Origin: Gnetum montanum
Lineage: Eukaryota; Streptophyta; Gnetopsida; Gnetales; Gnetaceae
Assembly (NCBI GenBank): GCA_015680685.1
Contig: MNCI01027002.1
Span: 62,001 to 126,000 of the forward strand
Length of the DNA stretch: 64,000 bases
Reading direction: 5' to 3'
The translations under genes and the position numbers were made by a program. Of this stretch, positions 11,241 through 21,187 are shown in pieces. Positions within the stretch are counted from its first letter, which is position 1. Each line of letters starts with the position of its first letter. The notes under the pieces are model-generated. The model was not told where the DNA came from. It searched no databases and was given only the letters and a program-made list of their open reading frames with translations.

Positions 11241-11493
11241 CTATAGTAGGTTCAAAAAATGGTTAGCACAAAGATGCAAAAAAGAATTCACAATTTGCAA
11301 AGGCATTTAAACACATGACATTTAATGCTTGACCTATCAGTTCGATATGGCAGTGGGAACTGTGGGAGTGCAACTAGAGCCTGTTCAACCACGATCAACT
11401 TTAAAGGTTTCATCCACTCCTCATCCAACTAGTCCTGTCCCTTACATTGATTGTAAAGGGGAGAGTACACGTATGGGTAGGTGTGGTACTCAC

Positions 11494-12147
11494 CTTCGCA
11501 TTGCCCGATTACACCCACCCGCAGGTTCTAGGTGGAAGAAAATTCCTGTAGGGTTAGTTGTGTTGTGGCCAATAGACTCAGAAGGTCATGAACACCATCC
11601 TCATCGAGAAAAAACCTAGTAGCAAACACATACTATTAGCATTAGGTCACCATGGCCAACATCACATAAATGTCATAGAACAATGTTGCAAAACTCACCC
11701 ACCAGCAAAATAGATGGTTCCTTGAGGGTTCTAGAAGCACGTCATCATAAAACGTGTAAGGAACAATGTGTTGAAGTAGTGGTAGAAGTCATACTCGACC
11801 ATCTTCCAGATCCATGCTAAGTGCCTTAACCTTGTTGGGCATTGATTGGATCCTTCCCCCCACCTGTGCGTGATCGTTCCGTTAGTCAGGAACCTCAAAA
11901 TGTCTCAGCTTGCCCCAGGAAAAATGACTTTTGTAATGTCAACTGCCTCCTCTTACTCTAGGGAGGACCAAACGATCAAGCTGAAGTGGTCAAGGAGGAA
12001 TTGTAAGAAGTCCTATGCCCTTGGCCTAAACCAAACCCCTCAGTCATCCATACGCAACTAGGCAGGAGGAACTTTAGCCACAGGTTTGCCCACATGACAT
12101 AGGACCCCTCTAACTTTCAAAAGAATTAGCTTGGGTCTCAACCCCAC
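11494..12147 (-). pseudogene. FCP1/SCP-like HAD phosphatase domain (exons 2-3 of antisense gene)
   Basis: Exon 2 (12147-11699) translates to LRPKLILLKVRGVLCHV, the position of HAD motif I, where the family has D-x-[DN]-G-x-L; the aspartates are replaced here (KVRGVL). It continues GVWFRPRA, a TAG, then DFLQFLLDHFSLIVWSSLE. This matches the family's R-P-x-x-x-x-F-L-x-x-[LC]-F-E-x-F-x-[VI]-x-[VI]-W-[ST]-[SA] signature, whose S/T is motif II. Further on are an ILRFL box, HLAWIWKMVEYD, and (shifted frame) YDDVLLEPSRNH, corresponding to the late D-D-x5-P-x-N motif. A short 83-bp GT-AG intron leads to exon 3 (11615-11494), FLDEDGVHDLLSLLA, like the D-[ND]-x-L-x-x-[LI]-L tail of these proteins. Known members dephosphorylate protein serines; with motif I lost, no activity is expected now. 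Identity was judged by eye. Confidence 0.65.
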
Positions 12148-12668
12148 CTTTCACAACACAATTCGCAAATGGTAGCATCATATCTAGGGGCTACATAGCA
12201 ACATCTAGAGATCCATACATATAGCGTAGCACAACTCTCCATCCACACATAGCGTAATAAGGGCATGAAGGCCTAGTGTAGCAAGAACATGCAAATAGCC
12301 TAGTGTAGTAACAAACAATAGCACCATACCCTAACAAAACATATGTCGCACCATCACATCATGGCCTAACCCTCACAAGGATTCTACATTGCGCCATTTG
12401 AAGGATAAGTAGCCTAAACTGCCTAAGCCCCCACGGTTATGAAAGCTACGATGATGGTAGTTTAAGCGGTCTTGCGTGCAACAATGACATGATGTTCATG
12501 CATCTTCTATGACCAAAACAACAAGAGTGACTATGCAAAGGGCTAGAATGATGTGACAACAGGAAAAACACAAGCAACCAAGAATGGATGCAAAGTGGAG
12601 GATGAAAATAAAAACAACGAATAATAGAAAACACAAAACATAAAAAAAGGTAGAGGAAGCATAACCTA

Positions 12669-12779
12669 CTGGGTCAACGGTATGCTTCTCTGTGCCACAA
12701 CACGTGACTGCGTCGTGCACCCTAGGGTCTTTTTCACCTCATCGACCTTTGCAAGTGCAAAATGAGTCTTAGGAGCCAT
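12669..12779 (-). pseudogene. Antisense gene, putative exon 1
   Basis: ATG at 12779-12777 opens 37 codons (MAPKTHFALAKVDEVKK...) up to a CAG-TAG at 12671-12666. The TAG directly precedes a GTTATG that might be a donor. No domain is recognised. It is chosen as first exon because it is the most upstream Met-initiated segment on this strand before exon 2. Alternatively it is an unrelated short frame. Confidence 0.35.
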
Positions 12780-13700
12780 TATCCCAATTATAGATTCATG
12801 CTCTTTGCTATAAAAAAATTTTCCTTGCTAGCTGCTATCATAATGGCTTTGCACTCCGAAATTTCCTTGTCCTCTAATGTGGGCTCTGTGCTCTTACGGT
12901 AAAAGTGGTAAAATCCCAGGGCTTTATCCCTATTTATGGCCGTGATGGCAAGGTGGAAAAACTTGTTTCCTTCCTTCTCTGATTAATGCGGAGCATGCCG
13001 TATAGCATAGCATGCTCACCACGACATCATAGCACTGTTAGCATTAAAGCCTTGACACACTTCGAGTCAGCAGCATGCCTTCCCAAAAATAAAAAAAATA
13101 TGTTTGTTTTCACGACGAGTCCGAAAAGACCTTACACTAGCAATCTTAGCATAGTTGCACTTTGACTGGTGCGAAAAGACCCCAAACTAGCAATCTAGAT
13201 TTGTTATATTTGCAGTCTGCAATTACATGGGTGGTTTCACATCTTCCTGTAGTTTCACACTTCCACATAGACAGTATCACAATTTCTAGTAGTTTCATGT
13301 CAGCATTCCACGTGTTTGTCTTAATGGTTTTGCATATTTTGCGCGTGGCATCTCTTGTTTCATGTATAATCATTCTGCATGTTAATGTGTTGCATATTAC
13401 AATCTAGCAGTTCGAAATGACACTAAACTAGCAGCTTGGCATTTGCATGTTAATAGTTTCACAGCTTCATACTTTTGCATCGACAACTTTACATCCTTAG
13501 CAGTTCTGCACTCTCATGTCTTGACGGTCCACCATGACCTTAAACTGGCAAACTTTAATCTTTACATCATCAAACTTTGCAAATTGCATCTTGTTGCTAC
13601 TTTGTAAATTTTTGTTGTACACAATCTTTGCCAATAGATGCCTCTTAACTGGGCTCTTGTCTCCTATTGGCAAGTTAAGCAAGGGATGGAAATCCATCAT
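12780..13700. other. Spacer between antisense gene and RT region, with dispersed short repeats
   Basis: Contains at least four degenerate GACCTTAAACTAGCAA-type phrases (about 13127, 13177, 13417 and 13538) and T-rich sequence with repeated AGTTTCACA/TTTCACAC phrases (13230-13480). There is no convincing coding on either strand. It would include the promoter of the antisense gene if that gene was ever expressed; I see no clear TATA box. Confidence 0.6.
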
Positions 13701-13754
13701 GACCTCTCCACGCCCTTAATGTTAGCAGGTCCATAGGGTAAGCTCGCGAGGTAG

Positions 13755-14700
13755 TTGAACCCCAACATGATTGACTGGGGGTCGACCATAGCTAGCATCA
13801 TAGCAGCCTTAGAAGCATCCTCAGACTGGCTCGAGCATCTAGTCAAAGCCCTAGATTTAGAGGTCAGGGATGTGACCAAGGACCCTCTTATCGAGATGCC
13901 CTTCACCACATCTAAAGGAGAGATAAACACATTGAAACTTAGCTCCCTCCTAGATGCACAAATGCACAATAGCATAGGCAAGATCCTGCAAGATAACATT
14001 AATGCCTTCACATGGTCATACAGTGAAATGCTGGGTCTAGATCCATGGCTGATTTAGCACAACATCATCCTAGACCTGTGCATGAAGGCAATCAAGTAGA
14101 AGGCTTGTAAAGTTAAGCCAGAAATCACACTAGCTATGAGGGATGAAATCACAAGCTATACCAAGCTGGATTCATCTGTGTGGTTGACTACTCAGATTGG
14201 GTGTCCAACATCATTGTGGTTTCAAAGAAAATGGGAGGAATACATATCTGTATAGACTTTCAAGACTTGAACAAGTTTACAATCAAGGACAACGTCCCAC
14301 TCCCAAGCATTGATCAACTCATCGATACCACGGCTGGCCATGCTCTACTATCCTTTATGGATGGTTTCTTCAGAGATAACCAAATCCACATTAACCTAGA
14401 GCACCAGCTATCAACAACCTTCATGACCCCATGGGGTACCTTTTGCTACACTATGATGCCCTTTGGGCTCAAAAATGCTAGAGAAACATACCAGTGAGAC
14501 ACGACCTACATTTTTAGCGACCACATCCTAGAAATGTTAAATGACTATGTGGATGATATAGCCATCATGTCCAAGGAGGTAGTTGATTGCCCACACAACC
14601 TAGGAATAGTCCTCTAGTGCTACCAAATGCATGATATGTGCCTCAATCCTAAGAAGTGCATCTTTGGGGTGAAAATCGGACGCATGTTAGGGTTCGTAGT
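13755..14700 (+). pseudogene. Reverse transcriptase of Tat-type element
   Basis: The linker just before RT is open at 13755-14057, with the conserved FTWSYSEMLGLDPWL box near 14010-14053 (family: FAWS-x-x-[DE]-M-P-G-[IL]-D). RT proper starts near 14150: WVSNIIVVSKKMGGIHICID, FQDLNKFTIKDN, PLPSIDQLIDTTAG, LLSFMDGFFRDNQI with the first catalytic Asp, then FMTPWGTFCYTMMPFGLKNA. After one TGA comes the catalytic YVDD at 14546-14557 followed by IAIMSKE. YVDD with this context fits Tat rather than Athila, which has FMDD. Length and order are normal apart from stops and a frame change between linker and RT. Confidence 0.93.
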
Positions 14701-14719
14701 ATCGAAGGCCAAAATATAG

Positions 14720-15270
14720 GTGAACCCTGATAAAGGCAGGGCCATCATCAACTTGATGCCTCCCACAAACCTTAAGAAGATACGTGGCTTACAGGGTAGA
14801 GTACAATTCATTCAAAGGTTAATAGCAAGGTTGACCAACAAGTTACATCCCATGCAACATCTTCTAAAGAGGGGGGTTAACTTTGAGTGGACAACCCAGT
14901 GTCAACAAGCCTTCAAATACTTGAAGAAGAAGCTTTCACACCTCTCGACTGTGCATCTGCCACAAAGGGACAAACCCTTCTTCATCTACCTTATCACCTC
15001 CAACACATCTATCGTGGCACTGCTATGTCAAAAGCAAGACAACGGTTCTGAGATACTGATGTATTACCTAAGCCATGCACTAATAGCGCATGAGGCAAAA
15101 TACAATGAAGTGGAGAGGAATTACCTCGCCTTAGTGTTTGCACTAAAAAATTGGAGGCATTACTTATTCTGTAGTACAACCAACATCATTTGCAAAAGCA
15201 ATATACTTCGGGCTATCACTAATAACCTATGCGAAAGTAGCAAGATAGCCTAGTGGAAGGCGATAATCAT
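14720..15270 (+). pseudogene. RNase H (first, Ty3-type) of Tat-type element
   Basis: Starts with the RT thumb/connection signature KKIRGLQGRVQFIQRLIARL, followed by FEWTTQCQQAFKYLKKKL. The RNase H domain then has FFIYLITSNTSIVALLCQ (normally Y-[LI]-x-x-[SA]-x-x-A-[VI]-x-A-x-L-x-[QR]), MYYLSHAL, YNEVERNYLALVFALKNWRHYL and a final segment near 15200. It degrades the RNA strand of the RNA-DNA hybrid during reverse transcription. The segment is open for 177 codons, the longest uninterrupted coding block of the element. Confidence 0.9.
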
Positions 15271-15339
15271 GGAGTTCGATTTACACTACATAAGTCAATT
15301 GTTGACGAAGGGTCAAGCCATAGCAACTCAACTCGCGGT

Positions 15340-15830
15340 CAGGCCACCATAGACCTCAAATTCCTAGATGAGCACATCAGAAATATCAATGTTGTCCCAT
15401 CGCATCTCAAAGCCACTTTACATTTCAACGACACATCAACTACGCAAGGAGGTAGCGTAGCCATCATCATCACATTTCCCTTTGGGGAAATGCATCCATC
15501 CACTTATCGTTTTACATTCCCATGCACCAACAATGTGGAAAACTATGAAGGGTTGCTCAAAGGCCTCTTAACTGCCTGAGCATTACACATACAACACCTG
15601 GCAGTCCGGGGAGATTCACAGCTAGTCGTGAGTCAAATCACCAAGTTCTATGCCTGCAAGGCTATGCACTTGCAAACCTACTGTGAGTTAGCAAAAACCC
15701 TTCTTAAGTAATTTGTGACCACAAATGTGTAACACATGCTATGCAATGAGAACACCATAGCAGATCCCTTAGCTACCCTTGCATTGAACATTCCATCACA
15801 TTCCTTGGAAAACCTACCAATTTCAATTAT
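15340..15830 (+). pseudogene. Second, archaeal-type RNase H (aRH) of Tat-type element
   Basis: The segment LHFNDTSTTQGGSVAIIIT aligns with the plant aRH start L-[YF]-[FV]-D-G-[SA]-x-x-x-x-[GA]-[SG]-[GA]-x-G-[VI]. It is followed by PCTNNVENYEGLLKGLLTA (catalytic Glu of the N-[NV]-x-x-E-Y-E-A-L box), RGDSQLVVSQITKFY with the catalytic Asp, and ENTIADPLATLALN with the last Asp. This extra RNase H between RH and INT is a hallmark of the plant Tat lineage and settles the classification. The segment is in a different frame from RT-RH, with one TGA after TA at 15579 and stops near 15708 and 15730. Confidence 0.9.
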
Positions 15831-15989
15831 TGAATGCACAGAGCCTATCACTCAAGTGGAACACGTGGCCTCCGTCAGTGCTATGGATATCCAAGAGTGG
15901 TATGTCAATTTTAAAACCTACCTACAGCATGGCAAACCCCTAGGTGGACTGACACCTACCCAAAGAGATGTAATGCGTAAGCATGCTCA

Positions 15990-17139
15990 GCAATAGGTGC
16001 TCGTGGGAAATGACACCCTGTGCCAATGTTCCTACGATGGGATATTTCTAGCATGTGTGGGTGGGAAGTAAGTGCAGAAGGTAGTTAATGAAGTGCATGA
16101 GGGGCTTTGAAGTGGACACATAGCACCCAGGGCTATGGTTGCAAAAATCAGATACCTAGGGTACTATTGGCCCCACATGGAGCATGACTGCCTTTCAAAA
16201 GTCAAGACATGCAACACGTGCCAGAGATACCCAAATCTCATACATGTAGCACATGCAAACCAGCATCCAACGCAAATCACGTAGCCCTTCCAATGATGGG
16301 GACTAGACCTCATAGGGCCTATCACACCTAAGTCTACCATGGGGCATAGTTTCATTATTACCGCCACTGAGTACTTTTACCAAGTGGGTGGAAGCTATCC
16401 CCCTAAGGAAGACAACGTCTTAGAAAATCTACCATTTCATGCTAGAAAACATCATAACCAGATTTGGGCTTCCAATGACTATTGTGACAAAAAATGGACC
16501 ATAGTTCAGCAGTACAAAAAACCAAACCTTCTACAATAATATGGGCATTAAACAATCATTCTCCTCCCCCTATTATCTACATGTGAATGGATAGGTGGAG
16601 GCTGTAAATAAGTCTAGCATCAACTTGCTGAAGCGGATGCTCAATAATAGCAAGAGACGGTGGCACAAGGAAATCCTCTACGTCCTATGGGCCTGCCAAA
16701 CGATCTGCAGGACCACAATGAATAAGACTCATTACAACCTTTTTTACAGAATTGAAGCTGTGTTGCCTCTTGAGTTGCAGGTACCTTCACTATGGATGAT
16801 CCTATCTAACATCATGAGGAAAGTATAGAACAACAAGTCACGGATCATCGACCTCAACTTAATAGAAGAGGAGTGCACGCAGACGTTGAGATGCATTGAG
16901 CACTACTAGAGCAAGTAGCAGTAGAAGCATCATGCAAACCCAAATCGATGACCAGTGTAGAAGGAAAACCTCATCCTCAAGGTTGTCTGAGAGCACATGA
17001 GCAAATTCTCAGCCAACTAGGAAGGCCTTATGTGGTTACCAAATCTTTTGGGAAAGGAGCCTTCAAGTTGGCAGACATAGACAACAACGATTTTGTCAAT
17101 CCAGTGAATCACTCATACCTCAAGTCGTACTACATCTGA
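15990..17139 (+). pseudogene. Integrase of Tat-type element
   Basis: The N-terminal HHCC zinc module is visible as VNEVHEGL, stop, SGHIAPRAM, then KTCNTCQRYPNL (16080-16235). The catalytic core begins with WGLDLIGPI (first Asp, about 16300-16326) followed by MGHSFIITATEYF. A frame change follows, and the region LENIITRFGLPMTIVT around 16440-16490 reads in another frame. The C-terminal end GRPYVVTKSFGKGAFKLADI and NPVNHSYLKSYYI is open at 16948-17139 and matches the usual Tat ending. No chromodomain follows, as expected for Tat. It would insert the cDNA into the host chromosome; broken by at least eight stops. Confidence 0.9.
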
Positions 17140-17204
17140 AATGCAATGGTAGCAACCACCATCTACTACGATGATAAATTGGCAACAACACTGACTAGCG
17201 TCCA

Positions 17205-17345
17205 TAGCGACATTAAACTAGCAGCATTGAGCACCATCCGTTATGATGTTAAACTAGCATGTACAATTTGTTGGGACCTTAAACCAACACAGCGGTCTGC
17301 TAAGACCTTAAACTAGCACCTAGTCTACCAAGATCTTAAACTAGG
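17205..17345 (+). repeat. Spacer repeat, GACCTTAAACTAGCA type
   Basis: At least five degenerate copies (about 17212, 17249, 17276, 17306 and 17330) of a phrase like TTRAACTAGCA, each preceded by a GAC/GAT-C/T-TT element. The same phrase family borders the antisense gene. Confidence 0.7.
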
Positions 17346-17974
17346 TTCACATTGTGTCCCTAGCATGCATCAACACCAAATACACATCGAACGAGCAAGC
17401 GCAATGCCAACGCGCTGGTGGGTCATCGTAGTTCCAGAATGTAGTTCACAATACAATGGAAACACAATCTAGAACATATGTGGCACCACCACCCCTGGCA
17501 TCATGCTGACGCTCTGGAGATGTCGCACGACATCATACTAGCCCTCTGGACCTACTGTCATCACAACCCCTTGCCTTGATGGTAGCTCCTTGGCCAGTGC
17601 CTGCAGCTAGAGTTCTGGCAGTATTGTGAGCCAACCACAATATTTTCATCCTCCAGCCTGCTGCCAACAACTTTTAGCTATGAGGTAGTTGATCTCATAG
17701 CTGAATTAGTAACGCATGCCCTGGCAATGATTCCCATGCATCTGCACTCACAACGACGCCTCCGAGGCCAGACCCTTCACGTTGATGATGCCAAGGCCAC
17801 TGCTGGCCTTTCTACTTTGACATTGTACACCAGCAATAATGTCCAATAGCTTCAACAATGCCAACAGTTAGCAAGACCTTTGTCCCTAAGGGTAGGGCTT
17901 GCAACAATGGCAAACACTATAGTGTTGTCAAGTGAGTTCCTCGACTAGCTTGGCTACTACAGAGTGCAAACTCC

Positions 17975-18112
17975 CATGGTGCATGTAATGCAGCTCGTTG
18001 CCTGGGAAACACCAATGCAAATTCCGTGATGCATGTAACACAGCTCGTTGGATGGAGCACATCTGTAGGTAGGTCGAAACCCTACATGAATGTAACGCAA
18101 TTCATCCTGGGA
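17975..18112 (+). repeat. Three-unit repeat, GCATGTAAYGCAGCTCGTTG
   Basis: The phrase occurs at about 17982 and 18033, and more degenerate near 18091, each followed by a G-rich GGRAACACC/GGAGCACATC/GGAGGACACC element, so the period is roughly 51-58 bp. Confidence 0.65.
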
Positions 18113-18390
18113 GGACACCTGTCCTATGAGAAGTCAGAGGACAGCTGAAGCAAAGGTGAAAATGCATATGACTCCCTCAGAGCACTTCGACAAGGGATTT
18201 GGCTAAACCTTACCCTTGCCCTTCTCCTATGCCTCCCTCCTCCCTGCTTTGCCTCCTCGCTCCAATGTAACACTCTCAAGTGCAGTCAAGCAATGTCTCG
18301 ACACTCATCAAGTGACAACCTTAGCATTTTGTTTACTATGGTGTTTCATATTCTTTGTCAACGTCTTTCGAGCCTGTTCTCCAAATGTTA

Positions 18391-18405
18391 ACAAAGAGGG
18401 GCCAA
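18391..18405 (+). promoter_or_regulatory. Polypurine tract of Tat-type element
   Basis: ACAAAGAGGGGCCAA ends directly at the TG of the 3' LTR. The purine run AAAGAGGGG is the expected primer site for plus-strand DNA synthesis. Confidence 0.75.
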
Positions 18406-20050
18406 TGAAACACCCAAAAAAAATATGAGGTCATTCTTGCTTCACCAGGCATTGCAATTCACGTAGCATTATGGCAGTTCCCAAAGAGGAGAATGCTCTA
18501 AATTTAGGCTGACCAATTTGGCAAATTTTCTACTTTGGGCATGAACATACTTTACGAATCATCTTGCCTGCCTATCCAAGTGGCCTGCCTAGTCGACAGC
18601 CTACTCAGAAATGATGCGTGGAGTTGGCAGTAGCATTCTGGATGTGTGAAACAGTTCTGTAAGTTTTCTAAGGCATGAAGTCTGCTACGCTATGCTACAC
18701 CCTGCTATGTAGCATACCAAGCTTCAGAAAACATTTATAAAGTGAAGTGTCATGCTACATTACATAATGTAGCATGCCATAGAAACAACTATACAGCTAA
18801 TTTCATTGCCCAACTTTAAGTTCTTCAGTAATGTCCCTTTTCATTAGGAAGCAGTGGACCATGTTTGTTGTTATGCTACGCTGAGCTACATGGCGCAGCG
18901 AGGCGTAGCAATCTTGTAGAAGAGATAGAAGGTAGCTCAAAGGGCAAGGCCAACAAGGTTGCAAGTTCAATAGTGTAGAAAGCAAGGTTTGTAGATTAGC
19001 CAAGTTTTTGCGACTAAGGCCAGATGCTACGTTACGTTACACTACGTAGCGTAGCATAGCGTAGCAAGTATGTAGTATAAGTGTAGCAAAACATGGGGCT
19101 ACATGCTACGCCGCGTCGAGCATGCTATGCTATGACATACAATAAAGCATGCGGGTGGTTGCACAACATCAATGCACTTCACCTAATTGGATCATTGGCA
19201 CACATCTCTAGATGCTGATGATGCAATTACGACGTGGTAGGCTCACAGTCGTGGCATTGTAGACTTACAGTCACAATGGTCATGCACGTCCAACAGCCAT
19301 GTTGGCACATGTAGCGCAAATAAGTCATCAAAGGGCCAGGGCACATGGTGTCCAAACCATCCTTTCATGCACCCTTGGTCCTATAAATACCTCGATGAGC
19401 AACATTCAAGAGGTTCAGGTTCAAAAAAAAAAGCTTTGAGGGTTTGAATTCTTTTCAAGTCCCTGATTTCTCCTCTCTCTAGCACTCAAGTTCTCCTCTT
19501 AACACGTTGTAACATTGAGTATTGTGTAAGCTCTTTGTTTGACATCGCAGATAGTTAGCATTCCTCACTGACCTTTTGTTCATCCTTATTCTACCACCTT
19601 GGTAGAATCCCCACATGGTTAGCACCTAAGTTCGCACCCAAGTGCACAACCTGCCTTACTCTACACGTCCTGGTTACCTTTGGGATTTCCACACTCCACC
19701 ACACTATGTAACCAACTATATCCATCTTGACAGAGAAATCTTGTAGCTTTGGAGCGGTGCATTTTTCTAACTATATTTTACTCTGTTTCCTACTTATTTT
19801 TGCATGTTACATTGTCTTCTACTTTATTTAAATTTCAAGCATTATTTTGCATTTTCACCCCCATTTTCAAATTATATGTTGCAAAAGGCTATATAGATGC
19901 GAACTAAGTCCCTGTTTGATTGACACGAATGTTTAGGGTGCCCCGTATCTGCACACAGCCAGCATGGCCCTCCCTCGGGTATGAGGTCAAGGCTGTCGTG
20001 CTTACCGACTCCTCAGTGTTTTCCAGCCCCCGACATTTTCGGTTGCAACA
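18406..20050 (+). repeat. 3' LTR of the Tat-type element
   Basis: Matches 2137-3769 from end to end, with TG...CA intact (TGAAACACCC...GTTGCAACA), a TATAAATA box at 19382-19389 and the same clustered GCTACG/GCTATG palindromic phrases at 18680-19140. Followed at once by the CCATT duplication. Confidence 0.92.
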
Positions 20051-20055
20051 CCATT
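20051..20055. repeat. Target-site duplication CCATT, right
   Basis: Second copy of CCATT, paired with 2132-2136. Confidence 0.85.
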
Positions 20056-20170
20056 GGTGTTTGGTCAATTTGTAGAGTCTATCTTTATTTTTCATGAAAA
20101 TGTAATATATGTCCAATAGATCCTATAGGTCTTTGGACTTAATAAAGCTTCATTTTATTTCATTTCATAT
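20056..20170 (+). repeat. Dispersed repeat interrupted by the Tat element
   Basis: The sequence TTGGTCAATTTGTAGAGTC... through AATAAAGCTTCATTTTATTTC reappears as its reverse complement at 39536-39655 with roughly 90% identity by eye. Joined to 2110-2136 it restores the same order as the uninterrupted copy, so this is the right half of a repeat split by the Tat insertion. Confidence 0.8.
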
Positions 20171-21187
20171 ACATATTTTGAAAAAAAGGTTTTAAAGATA
20201 GTAAACGATTTACTTAGCTTGTTATAGCATTATTTCAGAGAATAGACTTGAAGGAAGATCATAAAAGAATAGGAAATAACCATCAAATATGATTTCAAGA
20301 AAGTACAAATTAATTAATATTTATTTATTTATAAAGATAAATAATGAAAAATAACTCATTATAGCTAACAACATTTTGTTACAACAAGGCTAACATAATA
20401 ATGATGAAATGACTTGCTCAGAGAACTATTGAACTATCATCACATTTTAATTTAATATAAAAAATAAACCATGTCATGCTTGGGAAAACCTCATGGATAG
20501 GTAGCATTTAACCCTATTAATTCAACTATTATGTTATAGTTTACTAGTTTTTTAAACATTTATTTGATCTAGAAATCATATTACTATGTGACAGAATTAG
20601 TGGCATTCAAACAAACTATCTACCTCACTTGTTTTATGTTAGAATTATTTATCTTATAGTAACTTCCAGGTTTAGGAGGTTTTTGACACTTTCAAAAACA
20701 TATCAAAAAGTTTGTAAAAGTTCATTTTCTAAATATAAATCATCTCACTTCTCAAAATTAGATGTGATAAAGCAATTTCTTTTCCATTTATATTCTATTA
20801 CCTTCAATGAATGACTTCTACAGTAGTACTAACATAATTATACAGTGTAAGTTTATTTGATTTTGCTGCTAACTTCAATGAATATGCAAAAAACTAACAT
20901 ATCTAGTACTATCATAGCTATGCAGTGTAAGTTCATTTGATTTTTCTACTAGCTTTAATGAATATGCAATATACTGGTTCTATTAGATGTATAGATATGT
21001 TATCCTATAGTAACCAATATGTCACATATAGTGCCTTAATGTGGACATTTTCTACTATAAAATCAATGAAAATAATGAAAAAAACTATAATAAAATCCAC
21101 ATGGTATAATCTAATAGGATTCTCATACAAAGACTCAACATCATACATAACACCTTGATGTTGGAATGTTCTATCATAATATCAACC
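20171..21187. other. AT-rich spacer, no gene
   Basis: No coding signal beyond short random frames. It holds an 80-bp tandem duplication at 20824-20975. The last part (about 21020-21180) shares phrases such as ACATATAGTGCCTTAA and ATAAAATCAA with 29870-29930 on the far side of the next element. Confidence 0.6.
20824..20975. repeat. Tandem duplication, 80-bp period
   Basis: Units begin with TAGTACT at 20824 and 20904. Each runs through CAGTGTAAGTT-ATTTGATTTT and a TTCAATGAATATGCAA phrase. Confidence 0.8.

Larger units (their letters stand above)
8645..12779 (-). pseudogene. Antisense multi-exon gene carried inside the Tat element (HAD phosphatase-like + plant mobile-domain-like)
   Basis: A decayed reading frame runs opposite to gag-pol between protease and RT. 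Proposed exons on the minus strand: 12779-12669 (ATG start, 37 codons), 12147-11699, 11615-11494, 11240-10217, about 10087-9763 and about 9455-8645 (ends at a TAG). Most junctions show GTGAGT or GTAAGA donors (11698, 11493, 10216, 9762) and AG acceptors (12148, 11616, 11241). Exons 2 and 3 resemble FCP1/SCP-type HAD phosphatases. Exon 4 resembles plant mobile or transposon-protein domains. Exon 5 is a charged, low-complexity linker, and exon 6 is coiled-coil-rich with a basic tail. Interior stops are mainly TAG at Q or W positions, and there are at least two single-base frameshifts, so it is now inactive. Whether all exons form one transcript is inferred from shared strand, spacing and splice signals. 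Confidence 0.7.
17140..18391 (+). other. 3' non-coding region of Tat-type element
   Basis: About 1.25 kb between integrase and the polypurine tract without a convincing ORF. It holds GACCTTAAACTAGCA-type repeats (17210-17345), Cys/Ala-like low-complexity sequence near 17460-17900 and a three-unit repeat at 17975-18110. Confidence 0.7.
2137..20050 (+). mobile_element. Complete but decayed 17.9-kb Tat/Ogre-type Ty3/gypsy retrotransposon
   Basis: Bounded by two long LTRs (2137-3769 and 18406-20050) with TG...CA ends and a CCATT target duplication. Inside, in order on the plus strand, are a leader with tandem repeats, gag, protease, a long non-sense-strand insert, RT, RNase H, a second RNase H of the type that defines the plant Tat lineage, and integrase without a chromodomain. 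A 3' non-coding region and a purine tract follow. Every ORF is broken by stops and frameshifts, so the element cannot be autonomous. The 17.9-kb length fits the large Ogre-like members of Tat. The antisense gene at 8645-12779 is discussed separately. Domain order is seen directly; the lineage name follows from RT-RH-aRH-INT order. Confidence 0.92.
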
